A stretch of DNA of 64,000 nt from Mycobacterium interjectum (GCA_002102225.1 LQPB01000037.1:62001-126000); one strand, 5' to 3'; positions 54,201 through 62,545 are shown, counted from the first letter of the stretch. Program-made: numbers and translations. Notes: generated from the letters alone by a model not told the origin.

Positions 54201-54538
54201 GCGTTGCGCCGCTGGTCATCAACGGCCACACCGTGCATCAGATCGGGCTGCCGTACCACTGGGGCGTCGGCAGTGACGCGGTGGTCAGCGGCGATGCGGC
54301 GAACGACCTGCTCGGCGTGACGCTGGATCCCAACGTGCAGATCCAGGAGTCCAAGGCCGGGTCCTGCGACATCCGCCCCGGGCGCCGGCCGCAAGGCGAG
54401 GAACTGCTGCGCCTGATCGCCGAGTACCAATCCCGATCCGGGGCCACCACCGAAACCGGCAACGCACGCATCAGCGACGGCGTATGGGAAGGGGGAGCCG
54501 ATGGGTCAGCTGAGCGGGCCGACCGACCCGACAAGTGA
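51215..54538 (+). CDS. Formate dehydrogenase catalytic subunit, selenoprotein (UGA at 51782-51784 read as Sec)
   Basis: The frame from ATG 51215 meets a UGA at 51782 and then stays open, in the same phase, to 54538. Read through, it gives 1107 residues with Sec190 in ARI-Sec-HSATVPGLGASFGRGG, matching the active site of E. coli FdnG (RVUHGPTVASLAPTFGRG). Residues 51-86 bind a 4Fe-4S cluster (Cys51, 54, 58, 86). Downstream are bis-MGD domains (GWTQHTLGAQFIRTATILQLLLGNVGRPG, GYFLLGQNPAVGSAHG). It oxidises formate to carbon dioxide. MRRIFLEW resembles a twin-arginine motif, but no hydrophobic signal follows. Relative to FdnG about 35 extra His/Gly/Ala-rich residues lie near 345-385. It overlaps the next gene by 38 bases. 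Confidence 0.95.
51796..51814 (+). promoter_or_regulatory. Bacterial SECIS element
   Basis: Eleven bases after the UGA, GG (51796-51797) pairs with CC (51813-51814). U51798 is bulged or wobble-paired opposite G51812. UCCC (51799-51802) pairs with GGGA (51808-51811), and the apical loop is GGUCU (51803-51807). A bulged U and a GGUCU loop at this distance are exactly the determinants SelB recognises in E. coli fdhF. Confidence 0.9.
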
Positions 54539-55472
54539 CGCCGGTTGGTCGAATCCCCAGACGCGCAAGGGATTTTTCACCGACACCTCGATCTGCATCG
54601 GCTGCAAGGCCTGCGAGGTGGCCTGCAAGGAATGGAACCGCAACCCGCAGGACGGCGACCTCGAACTGCTGGGCTCGTCCTACGACAACACCGGCGCGCT
54701 GGGCGCGAGCACGTGGCGGCACGTGGCGTTCATCGAGCAGGACCGCGACCGCATCGAGGAGGCGCGCGAATCCGGGCGCGCCCTCATCGATTTGGGGATG
54801 CCCCCGCTCCCCGGGGCCGCGCGCCACCCCGACCTCACACCGCCGGACACCCCGGAGTTCCGCTGGTTGATGTCGTCGGACGTGTGCAAGCACTGCACGC
54901 ACGCCGGCTGCCTCGACGTGTGCCCGACCGGGGCGTTGTTCCGCACCGAGTTCGGCACCGTGGTCGTGCAGGACGACGTCTGCAACGGCTGCGGCACCTG
55001 CGTGGCCGGGTGCCCGTTCGGGGTGGTCGAACGCCGCAACGACGGCACGTACACCACGCCGGTCCAACGCCCCGGCCGCCCGGCTGAAAAGCCCGTCACC
55101 GGGGTCGCCCAGAAGTGCACCCTGTGCTACGACCGCCTGGTCGAGGACCAGATACCGGCGTGCGCCCAGACCTGCCCCACGACCTCGATCAAGTTCGGCG
55201 GCCACGACGAGCTGGTGGTGAAGGCCCGCGAACGGGTCGCGCAGCTGCACGCGCAGGGGCTCACCGAGGCCCGCCTCTACGGCGCCAACGAACACGACGG
55301 CGTCGGCGGCATCGGGTCGATCTTTTTGCTGCTCGACGAGCCGGAGGTGTACGGCTTGCCGCCCGATCCGCGGGTGTGCACGGCTGACCTGGTGACCATG
55401 TTCAAGCGCGCCGGCATGGCCGCGGCCGGCATGGTCGGCGCGGCCGCATGGGCGTTCTGGAGGGGCCGGTGA
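54501..55472 (+). CDS. Formate dehydrogenase iron-sulfur (beta) subunit
   Basis: The 323-residue electron-transfer subunit has four cysteine clusters for four 4Fe-4S centres: CIGCKACEVAC (Cys32, 35, 38, 42), CKHCTHAGCLDVCP, CNGCGTCVAGCP and CTLCYDRLVEDQIPACAQTCP. This is the FdnH/HybA/DmsB ferredoxin-fold order. A weak hydrophobic stretch near the C-terminus (AGMAAAGMVGAAAWAFW) may anchor it at the membrane. It starts inside the 3' end of the catalytic gene and its stop overlaps the start of the NrfD-like gene (GTGA). Confidence 0.95.
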   Translation: MGQLSGPTDPTSDAGWSNPQTRKGFFTDTSICIGCKACEVACKEWNRNPQDGDLELLGSSYDNTGALGASTWRHVAFIEQDRDRIEEARESGRALIDLGMPPLPGAARHPDLTPPDTPEFRWLMSSDVCKHCTHAGCLDVCPTGALFRTEFGTVVVQDDVCNGCGTCVAGCPFGVVERRNDGTYTTPVQRPGRPAEKPVTGVAQKCTLCYDRLVEDQIPACAQTCPTTSIKFGGHDELVVKARERVAQLHAQGLTEARLYGANEHDGVGGIGSIFLLLDEPEVYGLPPDPRVCTADLVTMFKRAGMAAAGMVGAAAWAFWRGR

Positions 55473-56554
55473 GCACTTCCGAATTCGACAGCTTCCGCCC
55501 GCCGGAGCCCGAGGGCGGCAGGCGCGGCAAGCTTAGGCGCGCGGGCCGTCGCGGTGGCGGGGACGGTTCACGCGAGATGCCGATGGTCCCCGAGGCCGAG
55601 TTCACCTCGTATTACGGCCGGCCGGTCGTCAAGCCCGCGCCGTGGGGACACGAGGTGGCGGCGTATCTGTTCCTGGGCGGGGTCGCCGGCGGGTCGGGTC
55701 TGCTGGCGGCCGGTGCCCAGCTCACCGGGCGAAACACGTTGCGCCGCAATACAAGGCTGTCCGCTCTGGTCGCGGTGATGCTGGGCGCCGCCGCGCTGGT
55801 GAAGGACCTGGGCCGGCCCGAGCGCTTCGTCAACATGCTGCGGACGGTCAAACTGACCTCGCCGATGAGCATCGGCTCCTGGATTCTCAGCCTCTTTTCC
55901 GCCGGCATCGGGATTGCGGCGGTCTCCGAGGTCGACCGGATGACGGGCGGACGAATCCCGTTGGGCCGATTGCGGCCCGTGCTGCGCGCCGTGGAGGGAC
56001 CGGCGGGATTGGAAGCGGCCGTGTTCGCGGCGCCGCTGGCGGTCTACACCGCGGTGCTGCTCACCGACACCGCGACCCCGACCTGGAATGCTGCCTACCG
56101 GGACCTGCCGTTCGTCTTCGTCAGCTCGGCGAGCCTGGCCGGATCGGGGCTGGCGATGATCACCACCCCGGTCGCCGAGGCCGGCCCCGCGCGCAGGCTG
56201 GCCGTCATCGGTGCGATCGGTGACCTGATCTCGGCCCGGTTCACCGAGTACCGGATGGACCCGGTGACCCGGGAACCGCTGCACCGAGGCAGGCCGGGCC
56301 GGCTGCTGGCGTGGAGCGAACGGCTCGCGGCCGCGGGCGGTCTGGGCGCGTTGCTCGGCGGCCACCACCGCGGTGTCGCCGCCTTGTCCGGTGTCACGTT
56401 GCTGGCGGCGTCGGCACTGCTCAGGTTCGGTTTCTTCGAGGCCGGCCTGGAATCGGCCCGCGACCCCCGCTACACGATCGAGCCGCAGAAACGCAGGCTC
56501 GCCGCCCGCCGGGCGGCCGGGGTTACCGGGGACTCCATCACCACCGCGGACTGA
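55469..56554 (+). CDS. NrfD-type membrane subunit of formate dehydrogenase
   Basis: The 361-residue protein has a basic cytosolic N-terminus, then roughly eight membrane helices of the NrfD/PsrC family (WGHEVAAYLFLGGVAGGSGLLAAGAQL, LVAVMLGAAALVKDLGRPERFVNMLRTVKLTSPMSIGSWILSLFSAGIGIA). The conserved DLGRPERF and SPMSxGSWIL motifs mark the quinone-site half of this family. It would pass electrons from the Fe-S subunit to menaquinone, in place of cytochrome b (FdnI). The GTG at 55469 follows GGAGGGG and overlaps the previous stop. Confidence 0.92.
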   Translation: MSTSEFDSFRPPEPEGGRRGKLRRAGRRGGGDGSREMPMVPEAEFTSYYGRPVVKPAPWGHEVAAYLFLGGVAGGSGLLAAGAQLTGRNTLRRNTRLSALVAVMLGAAALVKDLGRPERFVNMLRTVKLTSPMSIGSWILSLFSAGIGIAAVSEVDRMTGGRIPLGRLRPVLRAVEGPAGLEAAVFAAPLAVYTAVLLTDTATPTWNAAYRDLPFVFVSSASLAGSGLAMITTPVAEAGPARRLAVIGAIGDLISARFTEYRMDPVTREPLHRGRPGRLLAWSERLAAAGGLGALLGGHHRGVAALSGVTLLAASALLRFGFFEAGLESARDPRYTIEPQKRRLAARRAAGVTGDSITTAD

Positions 56555-56616
56555 TGCTGCCGCGGTTCGCGCCGCCTGCGCGGTTTGCGGCCCGCGCACC
56601 GGGGTACGCATAGCGC

Positions 56617-57603
56617 ATGACGAATTTTGGCTACACTCTCATGACCGAGCAGAGTGGACCCAAAGACCTTGTGCGCCATGCTGTCTCGGCTGAGGAGCGC
56701 GGCTTCGACTTCGAGGTGTGCAGCGACCACTTCTCGCCCTGGCTGACGTCGCAGGGGCACGCGCCCAACGCCTGGGCGGTGCTGGGTGCGGTGGCGCACG
56801 CCACCGAACGGGTCGACCTGTACACCTATGTGACCTGCCCGACGATGCGGTATCACCCCGCGGTCGTCGCGCAGCAGGCCGCGACCGTGCAAATCCTCTC
56901 CGACGGCCGGTTCACCCTGGGGCTGGGCAGCGGTGAGAACCTCAACGAACACGTGGTCGGCCGGGGTTGGCCGACCGTCGACCGCCGGCAGGACATGCTG
57001 CGGGAAGCCATCAAGATCATCCGCGAGCTGTTCGGCGGCCAGCTGGTGAACTGGCAGGGCGAGTACTTCCAGGTGGATTCGGCCCGACTGTGGGACCTCC
57101 CGGACGTTCCGGTCGCCATCGGGGTGGCGATGTCCGGGGCGAAGGGCGTCGACAAGTTCGCCAAGCTGGCCGAACACCTGATCGCCGTCGAGCCCGACGG
57201 CGAACTCGTCCGCGAGTGGCACGCGGCACGGCAGGCCGCCAACCTCGCCGGGGGCGGGCGGGTGGTCGGCCAAATCCCGGTGTCCTGGGACCCCGACCGC
57301 GATGTCGCCATCAAGCGCGCGCACGACCAGTTCCGCTGGTTCGGCGGGGGCTGGCGGGTCAACGCCGACCTGCCCACACCGGCCGGTTTCGCCGGTGCGA
57401 CCCAATTCGTGCGACCCGAGGACGTGGCCGACTCCATCCCCTGCGGCCCCGACCTGGACGCGATCGTCGACGCCGTCCGGCCCTACTGGGAGGCGGGGTT
57501 CACCGACATCGCGCTCGTCCAGATCGGGGGCGAGACGCAGGACCGTTTCCTCTCCGAAGCCGCCGGCCCTTTGCTCGACGCGCTGCGCGACGCGTCGGGT
57601 TGA
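56617..57603 (+). CDS. F420-dependent LLM-class oxidoreductase (TIGR03557-like)
   Basis: The 328-residue TIM-barrel protein is luciferase-like: MTNFGYTLMTEQSGPKDLVRHAVSAEERGFDFEVCSDHFSPW, then YVTCPTMRYHPAVVAQQAATVQILSDGRFTLGLGSGENLNEH, where the bulge and Gly-rich loop bind coenzyme F420. It resembles the F420-dependent glucose-6-phosphate dehydrogenase family; Fgd1 itself has other substrate residues, so the sugar specificity is uncertain. It lies 62 bases after the formate dehydrogenase operon and may be read from the same or a nearby promoter. Confidence 0.88.
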   Translation: MTNFGYTLMTEQSGPKDLVRHAVSAEERGFDFEVCSDHFSPWLTSQGHAPNAWAVLGAVAHATERVDLYTYVTCPTMRYHPAVVAQQAATVQILSDGRFTLGLGSGENLNEHVVGRGWPTVDRRQDMLREAIKIIRELFGGQLVNWQGEYFQVDSARLWDLPDVPVAIGVAMSGAKGVDKFAKLAEHLIAVEPDGELVREWHAARQAANLAGGGRVVGQIPVSWDPDRDVAIKRAHDQFRWFGGGWRVNADLPTPAGFAGATQFVRPEDVADSIPCGPDLDAIVDAVRPYWEAGFTDIALVQIGGETQDRFLSEAAGPLLDALRDASG

Positions 57604-57779
57604 TGGCAAGTTTGGGCCTTTCCTGCACGGGTACCCGATTGCCATCGTGGGCATCGGGCCACCCCCGGCAGTTTGACCTACCAACAACGGCCTAGGGCCG
57701 GGCGAGCGGACGGCCGGCAAACAAGCTGTCCAGCAGTTCCTTTGCGCCTTCGCATGTTCGGCCAGGCAGGGAGTCGACG
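57604..57779. other. Gap before the SRPBCC-ADH-DJ1 operon
   Basis: The 176 bases carry a GGGTACCC palindrome around 57630 and a GC-rich CGGCCTAGGGCCGGGC dyad near 57690, likely ending the upstream transcript. GGCAGGGAG before 57780 is the ribosome site for the next gene. No gene or clear promoter hexamers are seen. Confidence 0.4.
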
Positions 57780-58730
57780 ATGAACGATCAATCCGGCACC
57801 ACCACCGCGCCGTTGGTGCGGGCGCTCGCCGGTGCCAGCTTCGGGCTGGGTCTCGCCGAGCTGACGGCACCCCGGAAAGTTGCTGAGGTTGCGGGGGTGG
57901 ACGGCACGCGCCTGTCTCGCCGGGTCATCCGCGCACTGGGTGCGCGCGAATGCGGCCACGGGGTGGCGCTGCTGGCCGGTTCCGACAAGCTGGTCTGGAC
58001 GCGGGTGGCCGGCGACGTGTTGGACGTGGCACTGCTACTGGCCGCCGTGGCGGCCCGCGGCCGGGGCCGGCGGCGGCGGGGCGCCATCTCGGCCGCCCTC
58101 CTCGGCGGCATCGGCGCGGTCGACCTCTACGCGGCGTTGCGCGCCACCCGCGATGGCGGCGCCCGACACGCCAGCGGTGCCCCGCACCGCACCCTGAGCG
58201 CCGCGGTCACCGTTCACCGTCCACCGGAGGACGTCTACCGCTTCTGGCGCGACCTGGAGAACCTGCCCAGCTTCATGCACCACCTGCAGTCCGTCACCGT
58301 CGGCTCCGACAATCGCTCCCATTGGGTTGCCAGCGCGCCCGTCGGCCGGCCGGTGCGGTGGGACGCCCAGATCACCGAAGACCAGCCCAACGAGCGGGTC
58401 GCCTGGCAGTCGCTGCCCGGCTCGGCGATCGACAACGGGGGCAGCGTCGAATTCACGCCCGCGAGCAACGGCGCCGGGACCGAGGTCCGGGTCCGGATCG
58501 GCTACCAGATGCCGGGCGGGGTCATCGGCAAGGCCGCCGCGAGCCTGTTCGGCGAGTCGCCCGACCAACAGGTCAACGACGATCTTCGCCGGTTCAAGCA
58601 GATCCTCGAGACCGGCCAGGTGACGCGGTCGGACGGCTCCCCGGAGGGCACTGTCGCGGCCCGCCAATTGCGTCAGCAGCCCGCTCAGCCCAACGGTCAC
58701 GAGGGCACCAGCAAAGGAGCCACCACATGA
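57780..58730 (+). CDS. Membrane-anchored SRPBCC (cyclase/dehydrase-like) protein
   Basis: The 316-residue protein has an N-terminal half with two to three hydrophobic segments ([54 protein letters not shown]) and a cytosolic SRPBCC domain ([34 protein letters not shown] to FKQILETGQ). This resembles the YP_ domain of polyketide cyclases and stress proteins often found with dehydrogenases. A basic Gln-rich tail ends it. Its stop overlaps the alcohol dehydrogenase start (ATGA). Function unknown. Confidence 0.85.
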   Translation: MNDQSGTTTAPLVRALAGASFGLGLAELTAPRKVAEVAGVDGTRLSRRVIRALGARECGHGVALLAGSDKLVWTRVAGDVLDVALLLAAVAARGRGRRRRGAISAALLGGIGAVDLYAALRATRDGGARHASGAPHRTLSAAVTVHRPPEDVYRFWRDLENLPSFMHHLQSVTVGSDNRSHWVASAPVGRPVRWDAQITEDQPNERVAWQSLPGSAIDNGGSVEFTPASNGAGTEVRVRIGYQMPGGVIGKAAASLFGESPDQQVNDDLRRFKQILETGQVTRSDGSPEGTVAARQLRQQPAQPNGHEGTSKGATT

Positions 58731-59896
58731 GAGCCACCGTCTGGGCGGGACGTAACAGCGTTGAGGTGCAATCGGTTCCGGACCCGAAGATCCTCAACGA
58801 TCGCGACGCCGTCGTGCGGGTCAGCTCGACGGCGATCTGCGGATCGGACCTGCACCTCTACGACGGCTACATCCCGACGGTGAAGCGCGGGGACGTGCTG
58901 GGCCACGAGTTCATGGGCGAAGTTGTCGAGGTCGGCAAGGCGGTGAACAATCTCGCCGTCGGCGATCGGGTGGTGGTGCCGTTCCCGATCGCGTGCGGGG
59001 CGTGCTCGGCGTGCGAGCGCGACCTGTACTCGCTGTGCGAGAACTCCAACCCCAACGCCGGTATCGCGGAGAAGTTCATGGGCCACTCCCCGGCGGGGTT
59101 GTTCGGCTATTCGCACATGCTCGGTGGATTCGCCGGTGGCCAAGCCGAATACGCTCGCGTGCCGTTCGCAGACGTGGGGCCGCTCAAGGTCGACGACGAT
59201 CTCACCGACGATCAGGTGTTGTTCCTGTCGGACATCTTGCCGACCGGCTACATGGGCGCGGAGATGTGCGACATCCAGCCGGGCCAGGTCGTCGCGGTCT
59301 GGGGCGCCGGACCCGTCGGTCTGTTCGCGATCATGAGCGCGTTCTTGCTCGGCGCGTCCAAAGTCATTGCCATCGACCGGGTGCCGTATCGCCTGGCGCT
59401 GGCGGAGAAGATCGGTGCCACCCCGGTCAACTTCTCCGAAACGTCGGTACTCGGGGAGCTTCAGGACATCACCGCCGGGCGGGGACCGGACCACTGCATC
59501 GACGCGGTCGGCATGGAAGCCCGCGACGGCTCCGCCCCGGTGGATGCCTACGACCGCGTCAAGCAGGCGATGCGCCTGGAAACCGAACGCCCGCACGCAC
59601 TTCGGGAAGCGGCGATGAGCTGCCGCAACGGCGGCACCATCTCGATCGTCGGGGTCTACGGCGGGTTGATGGACAAGTTTCCGATCGGCGCGATCATGAA
59701 TCGGTCGCTGACCATCAAGACCGGGCAGTGCCACGTGCAGCGCTACATGCGCCCACTGCTGGAGCGCATCCGCCGCAAAGACATCGACCCGACCGTGATC
59801 ATCACCCACCATTTGGGACTCGATGAGGCGCCGCACGGCTACGAGATCTTCAAACACAAGCAGGACGGCTGTACGAAAGTCGTCCTCCACCCGTGA
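58727..59896 (+). CDS. Zinc-dependent alcohol dehydrogenase, formaldehyde-dehydrogenase-like
   Basis: The 389-residue MDR-family enzyme has catalytic-zinc ligands Cys38 (ICGSDLH) and His60-Glu61 (GHEFMGE), the structural zinc cysteines in [17 protein letters not shown], and the Rossmann motif [33 protein letters not shown] binds NAD. The long insertion [38 protein letters not shown] and the CIDAVGMEA segment are typical of glutathione-independent formaldehyde dehydrogenase or threonine-type relatives. Substrate unproven. It sits between SRPBCC and DJ-1/PfpI genes, co-translated with the former. Confidence 0.88.
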   Translation: MRATVWAGRNSVEVQSVPDPKILNDRDAVVRVSSTAICGSDLHLYDGYIPTVKRGDVLGHEFMGEVVEVGKAVNNLAVGDRVVVPFPIACGACSACERDLYSLCENSNPNAGIAEKFMGHSPAGLFGYSHMLGGFAGGQAEYARVPFADVGPLKVDDDLTDDQVLFLSDILPTGYMGAEMCDIQPGQVVAVWGAGPVGLFAIMSAFLLGASKVIAIDRVPYRLALAEKIGATPVNFSETSVLGELQDITAGRGPDHCIDAVGMEARDGSAPVDAYDRVKQAMRLETERPHALREAAMSCRNGGTISIVGVYGGLMDKFPIGAIMNRSLTIKTGQCHVQRYMRPLLERIRRKDIDPTVIITHHLGLDEAPHGYEIFKHKQDGCTKVVLHP

Positions 59897-59909
59897 AGGA
59901 GGTACTGCG

Positions 59910-60464
59910 ATGTCAAATGAGTTGCAGGGGATGAAGATTGCAATCCTGGCGGCCGACGGGGTTGAGAAGGTCGAACTCGAGCAGCCGCGCGCGGTCGTCG
60001 AGGGGGCCGGCGGCCAGGTCGAGCTGTTGTCGCTGAAGCCGGGCGAAATCCAGGCGCGCAAACATGATCTGGAGCCGGCCGGGACCTTCGAGGTCGATCG
60101 CCCGGTGTCGGGCGCGTCGGTGGACGAGTTCGACGGCCTGGTGCTCCCGGGCGGCACGGTGAATCCGGACAAGCTGCGCATCGATGAGGCCGCGGTCTCG
60201 TTCGTGCGCGACTTCGTGGTATCCGGAAAGCCGGTCGCCGCGATCTGTCACGGACCGTGGACGCTGGTGGAGGCGGGTGTGGCCGTGGGTCGGACGCTGA
60301 CGTCCTACCCCAGCATCCGCACCGATCTGCGCAATGCCGGCGCGCATGTGGTGGACGAAGAGGTTGCTATCGACGGCAATTTGATCACCAGTCGCTCGCC
60401 TTCGGATCTCCCGGCGTTTTGTGACGCGATCATCAAGCAATTCGCTCGCGCGGCCACGGGATAG
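59910..60464 (+). CDS. DJ-1/PfpI family protein (type 1 glutamine amidotransferase-like)
   Basis: The 184-residue protein has the DJ-1/PfpI fold: KIAILAADGVEKVELEQPRAVVEGAG with the conserved Glu, DEFDGLVLPGGTVNPDKLR, and the nucleophile elbow VAAICHGPWTLVEAG with Cys-His (Cys near residue 108), then SYPSIRTDLRNAGAHVVDEEV. Members act as deglycases, glyoxalases or proteases; a role in aldehyde defence would fit the dehydrogenase upstream. AAGGAGG lies before the ATG at 59910. Confidence 0.9.
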   Translation: MSNELQGMKIAILAADGVEKVELEQPRAVVEGAGGQVELLSLKPGEIQARKHDLEPAGTFEVDRPVSGASVDEFDGLVLPGGTVNPDKLRIDEAAVSFVRDFVVSGKPVAAICHGPWTLVEAGVAVGRTLTSYPSIRTDLRNAGAHVVDEEVAIDGNLITSRSPSDLPAFCDAIIKQFARAATG

Positions 60465-60490
60465 CCGAAGCGAAATCACTGCGCACCGTT

Positions 60491-60516
60491 TTAAGCCCCG
60501 GTTTTGGGGGCATTAA
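60491..60516. terminator. Hairpin after the DJ-1/PfpI gene
   Basis: TTAAGCCCC (60491-60499) and GGGGC-A-TTAA (60507-60516) form a stem of about nine pairs with one bulge around a GGTTTTG loop. It lies 27 bases after the stop and before the methyltransferase ribosome site. It is a probable terminator separating the two operons. Confidence 0.5.
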
Positions 60517-60576
60517 ACAGGTCAAAGGCCGTGATCGCCACGGCGATCTTTCTGCAGGCTGACCGAAAGGCCCACC

Positions 60577-61266
60577 TTGACCACCACCTATCCCGAACCC
60601 GCCATTTCGGTTGCGCACAACGTGTATCAGCCGCAAGAAGATTCCCGACTGCTGGTCGACGCGATGCACCATTCCGGGCTGATTCCGGGGCGGCGGGTGC
60701 TCGATGTCTGTACGGGAAGCGGGTTCGTCGCGATCGCCGCGGCCGAAATGGGTTGTGCCAGCGTTGTGGCGTTCGACATCTGCCCGCACGCGGTGCGTTG
60801 CTGCGCAGAAAATGCCGCGCTTGCGGGCGCCGCGGTGGATGTCCACGAGGGATCGTGGCTGGATGCCGTCGACCACGCGCCGTTCGAGGTGGTGATGGCC
60901 AATCCGCCGTATGTCCCAACCCCGCCCGGCGGCGACTCCGGATCGATCTGCCCCAGTTTCGGCCCGTCGCTGGCCTGGAATGCGGGCGTCGATGGGCGCC
61001 TGATCCTGGATCCCTTGTGCGAGGCGGCGCCAAAGCTGTTGTGCGACGGGGGATCGCTGCTGCTCGTGCATTCCGCGATCGCCGGGGTTCAGCAATCGCT
61101 GGATCGCCTGAAGTGGGCCGGCATGGAGGGTGAAGTCATCGCCTCCAAGTGGATCCCGTTCGGCCCCGTCATGTCGGCGCGGGCGAAGTGGTTGGAGGAC
61201 ACGGGCCGGATCCCGCGCGGCCGCCGTGAGGAGGAGCTCGTCGTGATTCGGGCGGAGAAGCCATGA
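60577..61266 (+). CDS. HemK2/MTQ2-like methyltransferase
   Basis: The 229-residue class I AdoMet enzyme has motif I VLDVCTGSGFVAIAAAE (from residue 41), VVAFDICPHAVRCCAENA and the NPPY motif MANPPYVPTPP (residues 109-112) that positions a glutamine amide or adenine amino group. The start YQPQEDSRLLVDAM and lack of a long N-terminal domain place it with HemK2/MTQ2-type enzymes rather than PrmC. The start is TTG at 60577 with GAAAGG upstream; no ATG fits. Its end overlaps the CDGSH gene by four bases (ATGA). The substrate is unknown; a glutamine in a protein is the family expectation. Confidence 0.85.
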   Translation: MTTTYPEPAISVAHNVYQPQEDSRLLVDAMHHSGLIPGRRVLDVCTGSGFVAIAAAEMGCASVVAFDICPHAVRCCAENAALAGAAVDVHEGSWLDAVDHAPFEVVMANPPYVPTPPGGDSGSICPSFGPSLAWNAGVDGRLILDPLCEAAPKLLCDGGSLLLVHSAIAGVQQSLDRLKWAGMEGEVIASKWIPFGPVMSARAKWLEDTGRIPRGRREEELVVIRAEKP

Positions 61267-61535
61267 CGACGCGCGTACAGGTGGTCAAGGGAGGCCCCGT
61301 GCTCGTCTCCGGACCGGTGCGCATCGAGATGCCCGATGGCGACGTGGTCGAGTCCGACCGGTTCATGGTGGCGATCTGCACCTGTCGGCGCAGCGAAGCG
61401 TATCCGTTGTGCGACACCAGCCATCGGCGCTGCCGTCGCACCGGCAAACGGGCAGGCCCAGACGGCTCCCGGAAGGCTACGGCCAATCCAGCGGCCGCCG
61501 CAACGACGTCTGATCCCGCTGCCACGACTCCATAA
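61263..61535 (+). CDS. CDGSH iron-sulfur domain protein (mitoNEET-like)
   Basis: The 90-residue protein carries one CDGSH motif: CTCRRSEAYPLCDTSH gives the 3Cys-1His ligands Cys39, Cys41, Cys50 and His54 of a redox-active, labile 2Fe-2S cluster; the Gly of CDG is Thr here. The N-terminal half (VQVVKGGPVLVSGPVRIEMPDGDVVE) is a small beta region, as in bacterial members. The Ala/Thr/Pro-rich tail overlaps the 3' end of the convergent haem-oxygenase-like gene by 59 bases. Coupling to the methyltransferase suggests one pathway. Confidence 0.9.
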   Translation: MTTRVQVVKGGPVLVSGPVRIEMPDGDVVESDRFMVAICTCRRSEAYPLCDTSHRRCRRTGKRAGPDGSRKATANPAAAATTSDPAATTP

Positions 61536-62502
61536 GCTTGTCCGCCAAGCGGTTTTCCACCGCGGCGTGCGCCCGCATCCCGAATACGACATCGGCTTCC
61601 AGGTGGGGCTCCCGGGCGACGAGATCGCCGACGACGTCGATGCGCACCACCTGTTCGTGTACCGCGTCGGCTTCGACGTGCTCGCTGTAGAACTCGATGC
61701 ACGCCGACGGCGCGCCCATCCGCTGTAGGGCCTGCACCATCCGTCGGGATCCCGGCGGGGAGGTGATCTCCGTCGAGGCGAAGTGTCCGACCGCCGCGCC
61801 GCGCCGCGAGCGGTGCAGCCCGAACAGGGACATGAGATTGACCACCGCCAACGACTCGGCGGGGACGGCATCGAGGTAGCCGAGGTATGTCGAATCCAGC
61901 TCGGCGGCCACCAACAGGTCGGCGAAGAGTTGCTGGTGCAGGCGCGGGCCCCGTCCGGCGCCGTATTCGTCGAACTCGACCGCCACGAACGCCGCCTTGG
62001 CGGTTCCCATCAGCCGTGGAATCGCAAAGGCGTGCGGATCGCCCTCTTTCAGGTGATACAGCGACCGGTGCGCGAAGTACTCGCGCATCTGCTCCCAGGT
62101 CCCGGTGTCGCGCAGGTGATACGACGGCCCGGTGCCGTCGCTGGGCTCGATGGAGACCGCCTCCATCTCGGCCGCCGCCGTGTGCCCGGGCTCGATGGGG
62201 CCGACATCGCGTCGCACGCCGGCCAAAAAGACGCGTTCGAGTTCGGCACGCAACTGCAGCAGCCCGGGGTTCCACTCCCAGGCGGGATCGACGCCCGCGA
62301 AACCCCGGTAGTGCAGCTCGTAGCACATGCACAGCGCCAGCTGGAGATCGAGGCCATAGGGATCGGAGTCCCGGACGGACGCACCGATGCGCGTGAGGTG
62401 ATCGTGTGAGGGCGGCCCGACCAGCGCATGCCGGACCGCGGTCGACAGCGGTCCGTGTGCCGCCGGCAGGGCGGGTTCCACCGGGATTGATGTGCGGGTC
62501 AC
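61477..62502 (-). CDS. Haem-oxygenase-like (iron-containing redox enzyme) protein
   Basis: The 341-residue helical protein matches the haem-oxygenase-fold group typified by Haem_oxygenase_2. LCMCYELHYRGFAGVDPAWEWNPGLL supplies Glu/His ligands, EFDEYGAGRGPRLHQQLFADLL a second Glu/His set, and FYSEHVEADAVHEQVV a third. Such E-x(n)-H sets bind a di-iron or mono-iron centre in this superfamily (for example in N-oxygenases and desaturases). It converges on the CDGSH gene with overlapping 3' ends; a CDGSH protein could deliver electrons or iron-sulfur clusters. Reaction unknown. Confidence 0.85.
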   Translation of the reverse strand: MTRTSIPVEPALPAAHGPLSTAVRHALVGPPSHDHLTRIGASVRDSDPYGLDLQLALCMCYELHYRGFAGVDPAWEWNPGLLQLRAELERVFLAGVRRDVGPIEPGHTAAAEMEAVSIEPSDGTGPSYHLRDTGTWEQMREYFAHRSLYHLKEGDPHAFAIPRLMGTAKAAFVAVEFDEYGAGRGPRLHQQLFADLLVAAELDSTYLGYLDAVPAESLAVVNLMSLFGLHRSRRGAAVGHFASTEITSPPGSRRMVQALQRMGAPSACIEFYSEHVEADAVHEQVVRIDVVGDLVAREPHLEADVVFGMRAHAAVENRLADKLMESWQRDQTSLRRPLDWP

Positions 62503-62545
62503 GCCGATGACTACCCGTCAACGGGGCCGGGCAAACGGTGGTCCG

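Noticed and set aside
47008..57603. Integrative element at tRNA-Sec
   Set aside because: No integrase, no duplicated tRNA 3' end, no flanking direct repeat seen; selC is functional in the local system.
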